Source of the DNA: Pseudomonas sp. SJZ074
Lineage (GTDB): Bacteria > Pseudomonadota > Gammaproteobacteria > Pseudomonadales > Pseudomonadaceae
NCBI RefSeq assembly: GCF_007828215.1
Contig: NZ_VIUE01000003.1
Location: 62,001 to 126,000 of the forward strand
Length of the DNA: 64,000 nt
Direction of reading: 5' to 3'
Positions 48,100 to 56,563 of this stretch are shown one piece after another (the first letter of the stretch is position 1; every line of letters starts with the position of its first letter). The notes beneath the pieces are model-generated. The model saw nothing but the letters and a program-made list of their open reading frames with translations, was not told where the DNA came from and did no database searches. The position numbers and the translations under genes were made by a program.

Positions 48100-48226
48100 G
48101 GGGTTTCTCCTGATTACCGCCCGAAGGTATGGCGATGTGTTGCAGTGTAGACAAACCCTGTTACACCTTCCTCAGCTGAAAAAAAGACTGTTCCCAAGGC
48201 AGGTTTTTTTAGCGCCGTGCAGATTG

Positions 48227-48310
48227 CTTTCGCGAGCAAGCCCGCTCCCACAGTCGACCTGATTGTGCCAGGAAGAACTCGGTCGACTGTGGGACCGGCT
48301 TGTTCGCGAA
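48227..48310. repeat. REP inverted pair (one diverged arm)
   Basis: TTCGCGAGCAAGCCCGCTCCCACAGTCGAC and the diverged arm GTCGACTGTGGGACCGGCTTGTTCGCGAA are arranged head to head between psiF and the lipase gene. Confidence 0.75.
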
Positions 48311-48338
48311 GAACGATTACGCGGTGTTCCTGGATGAC

Positions 48339-49229
48339 CTAAACCCCAGCCACCTTCAAGCGCTGCGCATGCTCGACAAACAACCGGATCGGCTCGGCCC
48401 CCTTGCCCACCAGCCCCAGGGACTGATTGACGATGTCGAAGTGGTCAAGCGGATAGTCATCGCCGATGACCGTACCCAAGTGGGAACTGAAGCGTCCGAC
48501 CATGCCATCGCACTGTCCCGCCTCGCGCAGGAACGTCCGGGCGAACAGGCGGCAGCTGCGATTCGTGCCGTCGAAGAGGTTGCGCCCCTTGTCGGTCTTG
48601 CCGGGTTGCAGGATCCCGGACCAGGAGTAATAACGCACGCCGTCGACCTCTTCAGCCCCCTGCCCGCCCCAGGTTTCAGGCAGCCCCTGTGGATAACGCT
48701 CATTGAAGCGCGCCACCCCGGCAGTAGTGAGGGATTCATGGGAAGCATGGAGGTCCACCGGCAGCTTCGGCCCGCGATAGCCGGTTTCGAGCAGGCTCAT
48801 CACCACGTTGATCAACCGCAGCACGGCGCTGAGCATGCGCCCCTTGGCACTGTTCGGCGGGTAGTGGGCCAGCAGGTAGTCGGCCAGTTCGGAACCGTGG
48901 TTGGGGCCGGCCACCGACGTGACGGAAGCCACCAGATCCGGGCGCATGGCAGCCGCATAGCGGGCGCTGAGGGCACCCTGGCTATGACCGATCAGGTTGA
49001 CCTTCGGCGCGCCGGTCTCGCGCAGGACCTCCTCGATCCGCGCCAGCAGTTGCTCGCCGCGCACCTCGGACGAATGCAGCGGCGAAACCTTCACCGCCAC
49101 CACCACCGCGCCCCCCCGGCGCAGCGCCGAAACAATCCCATACCAGTATGGATACAGCACCAGGCGGATGAACCCGAGCATGCCCGGGACCAGCACCAGC
49201 GGGTAACGAGTGGCGCAGCGTTGCGACAT
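48339..49229 (-). CDS. Esterase/lipase of the Pseudomonas triacylglycerol lipase family
   Basis: A 296-residue alpha/beta hydrolase. The oxyanion region is YPLVLVPGMLGF, the nucleophile lies in NLIGHSQGALSARY (GHSQG), and PNHGSELADYLL follows as in bacterial lipases. DDYPLDHFDIVNQ near the C terminus supplies the catalytic His candidate. There is no Sec signal, so it may be a cytoplasmic or type I-independent form. It has an AAGGAC ribosome binding site. No foldase gene (lif) is adjacent. Confidence 0.85.
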   Translation of the reverse strand: MSQRCATRYPLVLVPGMLGFIRLVLYPYWYGIVSALRRGGAVVVAVKVSPLHSSEVRGEQLLARIEEVLRETGAPKVNLIGHSQGALSARYAAAMRPDLVASVTSVAGPNHGSELADYLLAHYPPNSAKGRMLSAVLRLINVVMSLLETGYRGPKLPVDLHASHESLTTAGVARFNERYPQGLPETWGGQGAEEVDGVRYYSWSGILQPGKTDKGRNLFDGTNRSCRLFARTFLREAGQCDGMVGRFSSHLGTVIGDDYPLDHFDIVNQSLGLVGKGAEPIRLFVEHAQRLKVAGV

Positions 49230-49416
49230 ACGGACGTCCTTGTGATCGATGATGGGGTTGAGAACCAGTCTAGGCGACCTTCATGACGCCTGATCACCCG
49301 TGTAGGAGCGGGCACATTCCATAAAACTTTTGCCTCGCTCATCACTCCCAACATTGTAAGCGATCGCGCCTAGAGAGCGTGACGCCCCCAACCGGATCAG
49401 CCTCCAGGAGAACGAG

Positions 49417-49947
49417 ATGAGCGACATGCACTTATCCGATGTGACGACCCTGCGCGAACGGGCGCGGCAGAACGTACAGAACGGCGCGGTGACCGAGGGC
49501 TACAACGCCGATCGACAGGAAGTCGTGCGCCTGCTCAACGAAGCACTGGCCACGGAGCTGGTGTGCGTGCTGCGCTACAAGCGCCACTACTTCATGGCCA
49601 CCGGCCTCAAAGCCAGCGTGGCAGCCAGCGAATTCCTCGAACATGCCAACCAGGAGGCCGAACATGCCGACAAACTGGCCGAGCGCATCGTGCAATTGGG
49701 CGGCGAGCCGGAATTCAACCCCGACCTGTTGACTCGTAACTCCCACGCCCAGTACGTGGCAGGCAACACCCTCAAGGAAATGGTTTACGAAGACCTGGTG
49801 GCCGAGCGGATCGCCATCGACAGCTACCGGGAAATCATCCAGTACATAGGTGATAAAGACCCGACCACCCGGCGTATCTTCGAGGACATCCTGGCCCAGG
49901 AAGAAGAGCATGCCGATGACATGGCCGATATCCTCGCTGATTTGTAG
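49417..49947 (+). CDS. Bacterioferritin/ferritin-like (Dps-like) protein
   Basis: A 176-residue four-helix protein. Iron ligands are seen as LNEALATELVCVLRYKRHYF, FLEHANQEAEHADKLAERI, and DILAQEEEHADDMADIL, the E, ExxH, E, ExxH ferroxidase pattern. It would oxidise and store iron or protect DNA from peroxide. The AGGAGAACGAG ribosome binding site is strong. Whether it is a haem-containing bacterioferritin cannot be decided by eye. Confidence 0.9.
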   Translation: MSDMHLSDVTTLRERARQNVQNGAVTEGYNADRQEVVRLLNEALATELVCVLRYKRHYFMATGLKASVAASEFLEHANQEAEHADKLAERIVQLGGEPEFNPDLLTRNSHAQYVAGNTLKEMVYEDLVAERIAIDSYREIIQYIGDKDPTTRRIFEDILAQEEEHADDMADILADL

Positions 49948-49960
49948 TCCTTAACGACCC

Positions 49961-50044
49961 CTTCGCGAGCAAGCCCGCTCCCACAGGTGACCGCGTTCCT
50001 TCTGAATGAACGCGGTCACCTGTGGGAGCGGGCTTGCTCGCGAA
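49961..50044. repeat. REP inverted pair
   Basis: TTCGCGAGCAAGCCCGCTCCCACAGGTGACCGCG and its long reverse complement form a near-perfect palindrome of more than 30 bp per arm between the convergent ferritin-like and AsmA genes; it probably ends transcription from both. Confidence 0.8.
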
Positions 50045-50076
50045 TAGGCCTTAGGCCCCACCACCAAATCCCCGAA

Positions 50077-52152
50077 TCAGCGCGTTGGCTTGACCGTCAC
50101 CGGTGCCTTGCCCGACTTCATCTGCTCCAGCAACGGCGCGCACTGGTTCGGCTCGCCACCGCTGGGAGCCACCAGGGCCAGCAAGCCTGCCGCCGGCGCA
50201 GCGATCACACCCAGTGCCACCATGCCGGCGCCGCGCAGCATCAGCGGCACGGCCTTGACCCCGGCCGAAGGCTTGGCGAACTTGCCCCGTACATACAAGG
50301 GCGAGCGCAGGGAAATCAGCCGCCAGCCCTTGGATTCCGGAGAAATGGTCAGGTCCAGCTGTTCCGTGGCCATGTTCGCCGTGCCGTCGATGTAGATGAT
50401 CGCGTTTTCGGTATCGAAAACGAACAGGCGGGTGGTTGCCAGGCCGGTCTTGATGTCGAAATCCGCCGCGGCACAGTTGATCTTCACTTCCTTGTCGCCA
50501 AAGATTTTCCCCATCACGTAGTTGCCCACGTTCAACCCTGCCAGCTCCATCAGCTCGCGGCTGATGGCACCGTCGTTGATGAGCATTTTCAGCGTACCGT
50601 TGGACGTACCGAGCAACGCCGCGACCGAGTTGCCGCGACCGCTGATGTCGGCGTCGCCGTTGAGCTCGCCGAAACTGGTTTTCATCGGTTCGAAACCGGG
50701 GAATAGCTGTTTGAGCTTGAATCCTCGCGCCGTCAGCTTCGCCTGGCCCTCCAGCGGATGGGCTTGACCGTTGAGGCGGATCTGCGCATCGAGCCGGCCA
50801 CCGGCGACGCCGAAACGCACGGGCTCAAGGCTCAGTTGACCGTCGTTGAGCACCAGGTGCGTGTAGAGGTCGGTGAACGGCAACTGCGCACTGTGGACGA
50901 TGCGCTTACCGGTGAACTCCACGTCGGCATCCATCGCATTCCAGCGCTCGGTGCGGAACTCTTCCACGGGCAGCACTTTGTCCGACGGCTGTTTGCTGGC
51001 ACTGCCACGGGCCTTCTGCTCGGTGTTGGAATCGGCACCGATCAGCGGCGCCAGGTCGCTGAACAACAGTTGATTGGACACCAGCGTGCCACTGAGTTTT
51101 GGCCGTGGCTGGCTGGCGACGTAGGCCAGGTCACCATGGATGTCGCTGTCGCCGATCTTTCCATTGAATGCCTCGTAGCGAAACAGCGCCCCACCCGGCT
51201 CATGGAGCTTGGCGATCAGATGGCCGTCGGTTTCATAGGGCGATGAGTCCGGCAAGGTCACGCCGGTCAGCGGATACAGGTGAGCGAGGCTGGTGCCGGC
51301 CAGTTTCAGGCGCAGGTCCAAGGCGCCGAGATTCATCGGGTCGGTGAGGGTGCCGGCCAGTTCGACACGGGTATCGGCGGTCTTTACCTGAGCCTGCAAG
51401 GGAAAGGGTTGAGATGCATTCTGCAAGGCCAGCAGGCCGCCGACCTTGCCGGAACCACTGAGGTTCTGTCCGTGATATTGCCCGTCGACCTTGAAGGCGA
51501 ACCCATAGTCCTGAGGCGTCGCCCCCTGATCCTGGACCTTTTTCGCAGCTTTTTCGCCGACGATATCCTTGAACGGAATGGACTTGCCCAGTGGGTCGAT
51601 CAGCAGGTCGAGTCGGGTTCTCAAGGTCTGGTCGTCAAGCGTGACGTGGCCCTTATCGAAGCCGATGGCCCCGATGTCGACTACCCAGCTCGACGGTTCG
51701 GCGTCCGGGTCCTTCGGGTCGAACTTGAAGGTCCAGTTGGCGCGTCCGTCAGCCAGGCGTTGCAGGTTGGCGTCGGGTTCGGTCAGGTCGATTCTAGGGA
51801 TCGTCACGCGCCGGGCCAGCAAGGCCAGGGGGGAGATGCGCAACTCCACACGCCTGAGCGTTGCCATCTGCGTTTTTTTCGACCATTCGGGGTTACCCAG
51901 GCTCAAATCCTCGGCCACTACGTGGGGCCACGGCAACCAGGCCCGCCAGCCACCCTCTTCGGGTTCACGTTGCCAGACCACGGCCAGGTTGCCGTTAATG
52001 GCGAATGGGCGATGCAGTTCCTCGGACACCTTGGCATTGAGCGTCGGCTTGATCCGGTTCCAATCGAAGAACGCGATGACCAGCACCAACACGGCCAGCA
52101 AGACAGCAAGGCAGGCCAAGCTCCAGGCAAGGATTTTTGAAGTGCGTGTCAT
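50077..52152 (-). CDS. AsmA-family protein
   Basis: A 691-residue protein with one N-terminal membrane helix (WSLACLAVLLAVLVLVIAFF) followed by AsmA repeats in the periplasm (DWNRIKPTLNAKVSEELHRPFAINGNL-type start; LEPVRFGVAGGRLDAQIRLNG; a conserved LDLTISPESKGWRLI near the end). AsmA-like proteins act in envelope phospholipid transport and outer membrane upkeep. The frame opens at 52173, but the second ATG at 52152 gives the canonical short N terminus. Confidence 0.88.
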   Translation of the reverse strand: MTRTSKILAWSLACLAVLLAVLVLVIAFFDWNRIKPTLNAKVSEELHRPFAINGNLAVVWQREPEEGGWRAWLPWPHVVAEDLSLGNPEWSKKTQMATLRRVELRISPLALLARRVTIPRIDLTEPDANLQRLADGRANWTFKFDPKDPDAEPSSWVVDIGAIGFDKGHVTLDDQTLRTRLDLLIDPLGKSIPFKDIVGEKAAKKVQDQGATPQDYGFAFKVDGQYHGQNLSGSGKVGGLLALQNASQPFPLQAQVKTADTRVELAGTLTDPMNLGALDLRLKLAGTSLAHLYPLTGVTLPDSSPYETDGHLIAKLHEPGGALFRYEAFNGKIGDSDIHGDLAYVASQPRPKLSGTLVSNQLLFSDLAPLIGADSNTEQKARGSASKQPSDKVLPVEEFRTERWNAMDADVEFTGKRIVHSAQLPFTDLYTHLVLNDGQLSLEPVRFGVAGGRLDAQIRLNGQAHPLEGQAKLTARGFKLKQLFPGFEPMKTSFGELNGDADISGRGNSVAALLGTSNGTLKMLINDGAISRELMELAGLNVGNYVMGKIFGDKEVKINCAAADFDIKTGLATTRLFVFDTENAIIYIDGTANMATEQLDLTISPESKGWRLISLRSPLYVRGKFAKPSAGVKAVPLMLRGAGMVALGVIAAPAAGLLALVAPSGGEPNQCAPLLEQMKSGKAPVTVKPTR

Positions 52153-52515
52153 GCACAAGGCTCCTGATGACAAATCGGCGTCCGTACCGCAACACCTGAA
52201 AAAACCGAACCTGTAGTCGGCTCGTTATATGAGTGAGACTGACGGAACGCCCAACAGGTTTACCACCTGGGGTGAAAAACCTGACCGATCCGCCAGCCAG
52301 CTGTTACCGCCAGCGCACACTCGCGTGGCGAAAGTGGGTACCAAATACCCACCGTGGTGCAAAACCGCCCCCCGGAAACGCCCGTTCTAGAGCCTTTCCA
52401 CAGAACAATCAATTCCGTTGATTATTACCATTGCGTTTATGAACTTTTATATCGACTTATCGAGAGTAGCATTGCCCTCGTACCCACTTTTTAGCCCTCC
52501 CGAGGAGCAACGACC
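52153..52515. other. Gene-free stretch between AsmA and the repeat-protein gene
   Basis: About 360 bp, moderately AT-rich in the last 100 bp (TTGATTATTACCATTGCG, TTTATATCGACTTATCGAG), with CACCGTGGTG as a short palindrome at 52350. It must contain the promoter of the repeat-protein gene; no consensus promoter or other site could be fixed. Confidence 0.4.
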
Positions 52516-52926
52516 ATGAAACGCCAATTACTGATGAGCCTGTCCCTTTCACTGCTGGCCTCCACTGCTTTCGCCCTGCCAGCTTCCGAACAGGCTACAC
52601 CACAGGTCAAGGACAGCCACTCCGTGTATAGCCAGACTGTTGCCGAAGACGGCTTTAACCAAACCCGTCAAGGCCAACTCGCTGAAGATGGCTACAACAA
52701 CACCCCTCAGGGCCAACTCGCCGAAGACGGCTATAACAACACCCCTCAGGGCCAGCTCGCCGAAGACGGCTACAACAACACCCCTCAGGGCCAGCTCGCC
52801 GAAGACGGCTACAACAACACCCCTCAGGGCCAGCTCGCCGAAGACGGCTACAACAACACCCCTCAAGGCCAACTCGCCGAAGGTGGTAGTGAACGCCTCA
52901 ACGAACGCAACGGCAAAGTGAGCTGA
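52516..52926 (+). CDS. Small secreted protein with five 13-residue repeats
   Basis: A 136-residue protein with a clear Sec signal (LMSLSLSLLASTAFA) and a mature part built from tandem copies of QGQLAEDGYNNTP: five full copies (52672-52866) with a diverged copy on each side (TVAEDGFNQTR before, QLAEGGSERLNERN after). Copies three and four are identical at DNA level. The gene has a good ribosome binding site (GAGGAGCAACGACC). I recall related Pseudomonas proteins with AEGG-DRT repeats labelled phage infection protein on thin evidence. Role unknown; a cell-surface or exported role is inferred from the signal. Confidence 0.85.
   Translation: MKRQLLMSLSLSLLASTAFALPASEQATPQVKDSHSVYSQTVAEDGFNQTRQGQLAEDGYNNTPQGQLAEDGYNNTPQGQLAEDGYNNTPQGQLAEDGYNNTPQGQLAEDGYNNTPQGQLAEGGSERLNERNGKVS
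52672..52866 (+). repeat. Tandem 39-bp coding repeat, five copies
   Basis: Each unit begins GGCCARCTCGCYGAAGAYGG and is exactly 39 bp, so the reading frame is kept. Units differ at a few third-codon positions only. The copy number probably changes by slippage or recombination. Confidence 0.9.
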
Positions 52927-52942
52927 GCCCATGGTGGCCGTG

Positions 52943-52973
52943 AAAAAGCCCGATTTCCTGCAATCGGGCTTTT
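52943..52973 (+). terminator. Rho-independent terminator after the repeat-protein gene
   Basis: The arms AAAAAGCCCGATT and AATCGGGCTTTT flank a 6-base TCCTGC loop and end in T residues, 17 bp past the stop codon. Confidence 0.88.
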
Positions 52974-53080
52974 GACTTTTCAGGCCTCGCTTCCCCCGCG
53001 TAATCCCCTCTACCGTTCGACGTCGGCAAAGCCGATTTGCTAAAGTGCCTCGCTCCCATGACTCGGAAGTCAGGCCTGCG

Positions 53081-53713
53081 ATGTTGCCCCGCGCCGAACA
53101 GAAACAACAGACCCGAATTGCCCTGATGGACGCGGCCCGTCATTTGATGGAGTGCGGCCGGGGGTTCGGCAGCCTGAGCCTGCGCGAAGTGGCCAAAACG
53201 GCGGGCATTGTACCCACCGGTTTCTACCGGCACTTCGACGATATGGATCAATTGGGCCTGGCGCTGGTCAGCGAAGTGGGCCAGACCTTCCGCGAAACCA
53301 TCCGGCTGGTGCGTCACAACGAATTCGTCATGGGCGGCATCATTGATGCGTCGGTACGGATCTTCCTCGACGTGGTGCAAGCCAACCGATCGCAGTTCCT
53401 GTTTCTTGCTCGCGAACAGTACGGCGGCTCCCTGCCGGTACGGCAGGCCATTGCACAACTGCGTGAAGCCATCAGCTCGGACCTGGCCGCCGACCTGGCG
53501 TTGATGCCGAAACTGCAGCATCTGGATCTTGCCGGGCTGAGCGTGATGGCCGACCTCATCGTCAAAAGCGTGTTCGCCACCCTGCCCGACATCATCGACC
53601 CTCCCACCAAAGCGCCCCCCGACCACCTCACGCCCCAGGCGAAGATCACCCAGCAACTGCGGTTTATCTTTATCGGCCTCAAGCATTGGCAAGGCTTGGG
53701 CAGCACTGAATAA
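53081..53713 (+). CDS. TetR-family regulator of the FabR/DesT type
   Basis: A 210-residue repressor with an N-terminal helix-turn-helix (LSLREVAKTAGIVPTGFYRHF) of the FabR/DesT group, which control unsaturated fatty acid synthesis. The effector-binding part has a FLFLAREQYGGSLPVRQAI block. A GTG in frame at 53045 is possible, but the ATG at 53081 gives the standard length. No fatty acid gene adjoins it here, so the target genes lie elsewhere. No operator was found. Confidence 0.85.
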   Translation: MLPRAEQKQQTRIALMDAARHLMECGRGFGSLSLREVAKTAGIVPTGFYRHFDDMDQLGLALVSEVGQTFRETIRLVRHNEFVMGGIIDASVRIFLDVVQANRSQFLFLAREQYGGSLPVRQAIAQLREAISSDLAADLALMPKLQHLDLAGLSVMADLIVKSVFATLPDIIDPPTKAPPDHLTPQAKITQQLRFIFIGLKHWQGLGSTE

Positions 53714-53718
53714 CCTCC

Positions 53719-53808
53719 TGTGGGAGCGGGCTTGCTCGCGAAGACGGTGGATCAAATACATGGATTTCCACTGATCCACCGCCTTCGCGAGCAAGCCCGC
53801 TCCCACAG
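53719..53808. repeat. REP inverted pair
   Basis: TGTGGGAGCGGGCTTGCTCGCG, then a partly palindromic spacer (ACGGTGGATCA..TGATCCACCG), then the reverse complement; between the TetR gene and ureE. Confidence 0.8.
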
Positions 53809-53982
53809 GTTCGCCGCGCGCCACAAAACAGTGCAAAAACCTCACAGCGCGCACCAACCCGGAACGAAATACATCCTGCGTGGAAAGCCCGCTCCAGCGT
53901 CCCACGCCCATTTCCTACGCCATATTCAATTGGCAAGCCACTTGCTCTAAACACAGCACCGTTCATTGCTGGAAGCACTCCG

Positions 53983-54483
53983 ATGCTGGTGATTCATCGC
54001 AGAATCGACACTCAACCCCGCTGGGATGCGGAGCTTCATCTGACTTTCGATGCCCGCAGCAAAAGTCGCCTGCGCTGTTTCAGTGCCGAGGGCGAGGACG
54101 TGGGATTGTTTTTGGAGCGGGGCCAGCCGCCGCTCCATGACGGCGAATGCCTCCAGGCCGAAGACGGCCGTATCGTACGGGTCTGCGCCCGTCCCGAACA
54201 ATTGCTGCACGTCACCTGCGCCAATGGCTTCGAGCTGACGCGTGCGGCGTACCACCTTGGCAATCGCCATGTGGCCCTGCAAGTGGGCGATGGCTGGTTG
54301 CGCTTGCTGGACGATTACGTGCTCAAGGCGATGCTCGAACAACTGGGCGCCAGCGTCGCCGCTATCGAAGCCCCCTTCCAACCGGAACACGGCGCCTATG
54401 GCGGCGGCCATCACCATTCGCGGCAAGGCGAGGAAGACTTCAACTACGCACCGCGTCTGCATCAATTCGGCGTGCGCACATGA
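53983..54483 (+). CDS. ureE: Urease nickel metallochaperone UreE
   Basis: A 166-residue protein starting MLVIHRRI, with the conserved ANGFELTRAAYHLGNRHVALQ block and a C-terminal histidine-rich tail (GGGHHHSRQGEEDF) that binds nickel. UreE carries nickel to the UreDFG complex. Its stop overlaps the ureF start. The gene is 16 kb away from ureC. The ribosome binding site GGAAG is upstream. Confidence 0.93.
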   Translation: MLVIHRRIDTQPRWDAELHLTFDARSKSRLRCFSAEGEDVGLFLERGQPPLHDGECLQAEDGRIVRVCARPEQLLHVTCANGFELTRAAYHLGNRHVALQVGDGWLRLLDDYVLKAMLEQLGASVAAIEAPFQPEHGAYGGGHHHSRQGEEDFNYAPRLHQFGVRT

Positions 54484-55154
54484 ACCCGGCCTGGGCGCTG
54501 TTGCGTCTGGCCAGCCCGCAGTTGCCCATCGGCGGCTACAGCTATTCCCAAGGGCTGGAGATGGCGGTGGATAACGGCCTGATCAAGACAGCCGACGACG
54601 CGCACCGATGGATTGGCGATCAATTGCTGCTGAACCTGGCACGCTTCGAAGCGCCCCTGTTGCTCGCTCATTGCACCGCCGCCGCGGCCGATGATTGGAA
54701 CGCCTTGGGGCAACACTGCGAAGCACACCGCGCCAGCCGGGAAACCCGCGAGCTGTATCAGGAAAGCCGGCAGATGGGCTATTCACTGCAGCAACTGCTC
54801 GGCGGCCTGCCGGAACTCGACGGGGCCGCCCGGCGCTTTCTCGAACAACGCAGCGAACCCCACCTGGCCCTGGGCTGGGCCCTGGCCGCCCGCGCCTGGG
54901 ACATCATTCCCCAGGACGCGCTCGCCGCGTGGCTGTGGAGCTGGTTGGAAAACCAACTGGCGGTGCTGATGAAAACCCTTCCCCTCGGCCAGCAAGCCGC
55001 CCAGCGCCTGACCAGCGAGCTGATGCCGTTGCTGCAACAGGCCCAGCACAACGCTTCGAACATTGACCCCGAGCATTACGGCAGCGCCGCGTTTGGCCTG
55101 TCCCTGGCGTGTATGGCCCATGAGCGCCAGTACAGCCGTCTGTTCCGTTCCTAG
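54480..55154 (+). CDS. ureF: Urease accessory protein UreF
   Basis: A 224-residue all-helical protein with the typical start [21 protein letters not shown] and the [15 protein letters not shown] block. UreF joins UreD and UreG on apo-urease and acts as the checkpoint for nickel insertion. The start codon overlaps the ureE stop (ATGA). An open frame reaching to 54147 through ureE is not the gene. Confidence 0.93.
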   Translation: MNPAWALLRLASPQLPIGGYSYSQGLEMAVDNGLIKTADDAHRWIGDQLLLNLARFEAPLLLAHCTAAAADDWNALGQHCEAHRASRETRELYQESRQMGYSLQQLLGGLPELDGAARRFLEQRSEPHLALGWALAARAWDIIPQDALAAWLWSWLENQLAVLMKTLPLGQQAAQRLTSELMPLLQQAQHNASNIDPEHYGSAAFGLSLACMAHERQYSRLFRS

Positions 55155-55164
55155 GAGACCAACA

Positions 55165-55779
55165 ATGAATGCACAACCCCTGCGCGTCGGCATCGGCGGC
55201 CCGGTGGGCTCCGGCAAGACCGCCCTGACCCTGGCCCTGTGCCTGGCCCTGCGCGAGCGCTACAACCTGGCGGTGGTCACCAACGATATCTACACCCGTG
55301 AAGACGCCGACTTCCTGGTCCGCAACGAAGCCCTCGCGCCGGAGCGGATCATTGGTGTCGAAACCGGCGGCTGCCCCCACACGGCCATTCGCGAAGACGC
55401 CTCGATCAATCTCGAAGCGGTGGACCAGTTGAACCGCCGCTTCCCGGGGCTGGATCTGATCCTGGTGGAGTCCGGCGGCGACAACCTCTCGGCGACCTTC
55501 AGCCCGGAACTGTCGGATCTGACCCTATACGTGATCGACGTATCGGCCGGGGACAAGTTGCCACGCAAAGGTGGACCGGGCATCTGTAAGTCCGACTTGC
55601 TGGTGATCAATAAAATCGACCTGGCACCGCTGGTAGGCGCCTCGCTGGAGATGATGGACAGCGACACCCGGCGGATGCGCAACGGCAAGCCATTCGTCTT
55701 CAGCAACCAGAAAACCGGCCAGGGCCTGGACGAAATCATCGCTTTCATCGAGCGCCAGGGCCTGCTGACTGCTGCCTGA
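55165..55779 (+). CDS. ureG: Urease accessory GTPase UreG
   Basis: A 204-residue SIMIBI-class GTPase: P-loop [14 protein letters not shown] at about residues 9-22, the nickel-binding [17 protein letters not shown] (CPH motif), [13 protein letters not shown] and VINKIDLAP (NKID). GTP hydrolysis drives nickel transfer into urease. The ATG at 55165 follows TAGGAGACC; the larger frame from 55063 runs inside ureF. Last classical gene of the ureEFG unit. Confidence 0.95.
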   Translation: MNAQPLRVGIGGPVGSGKTALTLALCLALRERYNLAVVTNDIYTREDADFLVRNEALAPERIIGVETGGCPHTAIREDASINLEAVDQLNRRFPGLDLILVESGGDNLSATFSPELSDLTLYVIDVSAGDKLPRKGGPGICKSDLLVINKIDLAPLVGASLEMMDSDTRRMRNGKPFVFSNQKTGQGLDEIIAFIERQGLLTAA

Positions 55780-55810
55780 CTTTTCGAATTCTCAACAAGG
55801 AAGCTTTTTC

Positions 55811-56383
55811 ATGACCCCCAAACGCATTCTCGGCACCCTCGTCCTGCTGCTGGTCCCGCCCCTGGCCTTCGCCCATCCCGGCCATGGTGACAATGGTCTG
55901 ATCGCCGGCCTCGGGCACCCCATCGGCGGCCTGGATCACCTGCTCGCCATGCTTGCGGTCGGCTTGTGGGCAGCGCAACAACAAGGCTCCGCACGCTGGG
56001 CGTTGCCCTGCACCTTCATCGGCACGATGCTGATCGGCGGTTTGTTCGGTTTCGCAGGGCTGCAGTTGCCGGCATTGGAAAGCGGGATCGCCGCCTCGGT
56101 GCTGGCTCTGGGCTTGGCGGTGGCGCTGGCCGTGCGTCCGCCATTGAGCCTGGCGGTTGCCGCAACGGCATTGTTTGCGTTGTTCCATGGCGTGGCCCAT
56201 GGACTGGAGCTGCCGGACATGTCGAGCCCTTGGGCGTATGCGGCCGGATTCGTCGCGGCAACGGCGGCGCTGCATGGCGCAGGCTTTGCCCTGGTTCGCG
56301 TATTGCCGCGAGCGGCTGCGCCTTTGGTGCGGCTGGCGGGGGCGGCTTCGGCGGGGGTCGGGGTCTGGTTGTTGGCAGGTTGA
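55811..56383 (+). CDS. HupE/UreJ family membrane protein
   Basis: A 190-residue protein with a signal-like N terminus and about six helices. HPGHGDNGLIAGLGHPIGGLDHLLAMLAVG is the HupE/UreJ hallmark (part shown spans about residues 23-52), with HGVAHGLELP in the middle. These proteins are thought to bring nickel into the cell. Position 31 bp after ureG supports a nickel role for urease. Often named ureJ. Confidence 0.9.
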   Translation: MTPKRILGTLVLLLVPPLAFAHPGHGDNGLIAGLGHPIGGLDHLLAMLAVGLWAAQQQGSARWALPCTFIGTMLIGGLFGFAGLQLPALESGIAASVLALGLAVALAVRPPLSLAVAATALFALFHGVAHGLELPDMSSPWAYAAGFVAATAALHGAGFALVRVLPRAAAPLVRLAGAASAGVGVWLLAG

Positions 56384-56404
56384 TTGGCAGCGCCGTCAAG
56401 GCTG

Positions 56405-56478
56405 CCTTCGCGAGCAAGCCCGCTCCCACAACTTGATCGGCATACACCGGTCCTGTGGGAGCGGGCTTGCCCGCGAAG
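56405..56478. repeat. REP inverted pair
   Basis: CCTTCGCGAGCAAGCCCGCTCCCACA and its reverse complement (one mismatch, GGCTTGCCCGCGAAGG) follow the HupE/UreJ gene. Confidence 0.8.
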
Positions 56479-56563
56479 GGGCCCTTGAAGGCACTGCATC
56501 TCTCGCCCCTGCCACTCTGCTACCATGTCGCGCAATCGCCCCCTGCCGTGACGACGTCCGCCC

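Noticed and set aside
52672..52866. CRISPR array candidate
   Set aside because: The 39-bp units are contiguous with no spacers and encode an in-frame repeat protein.
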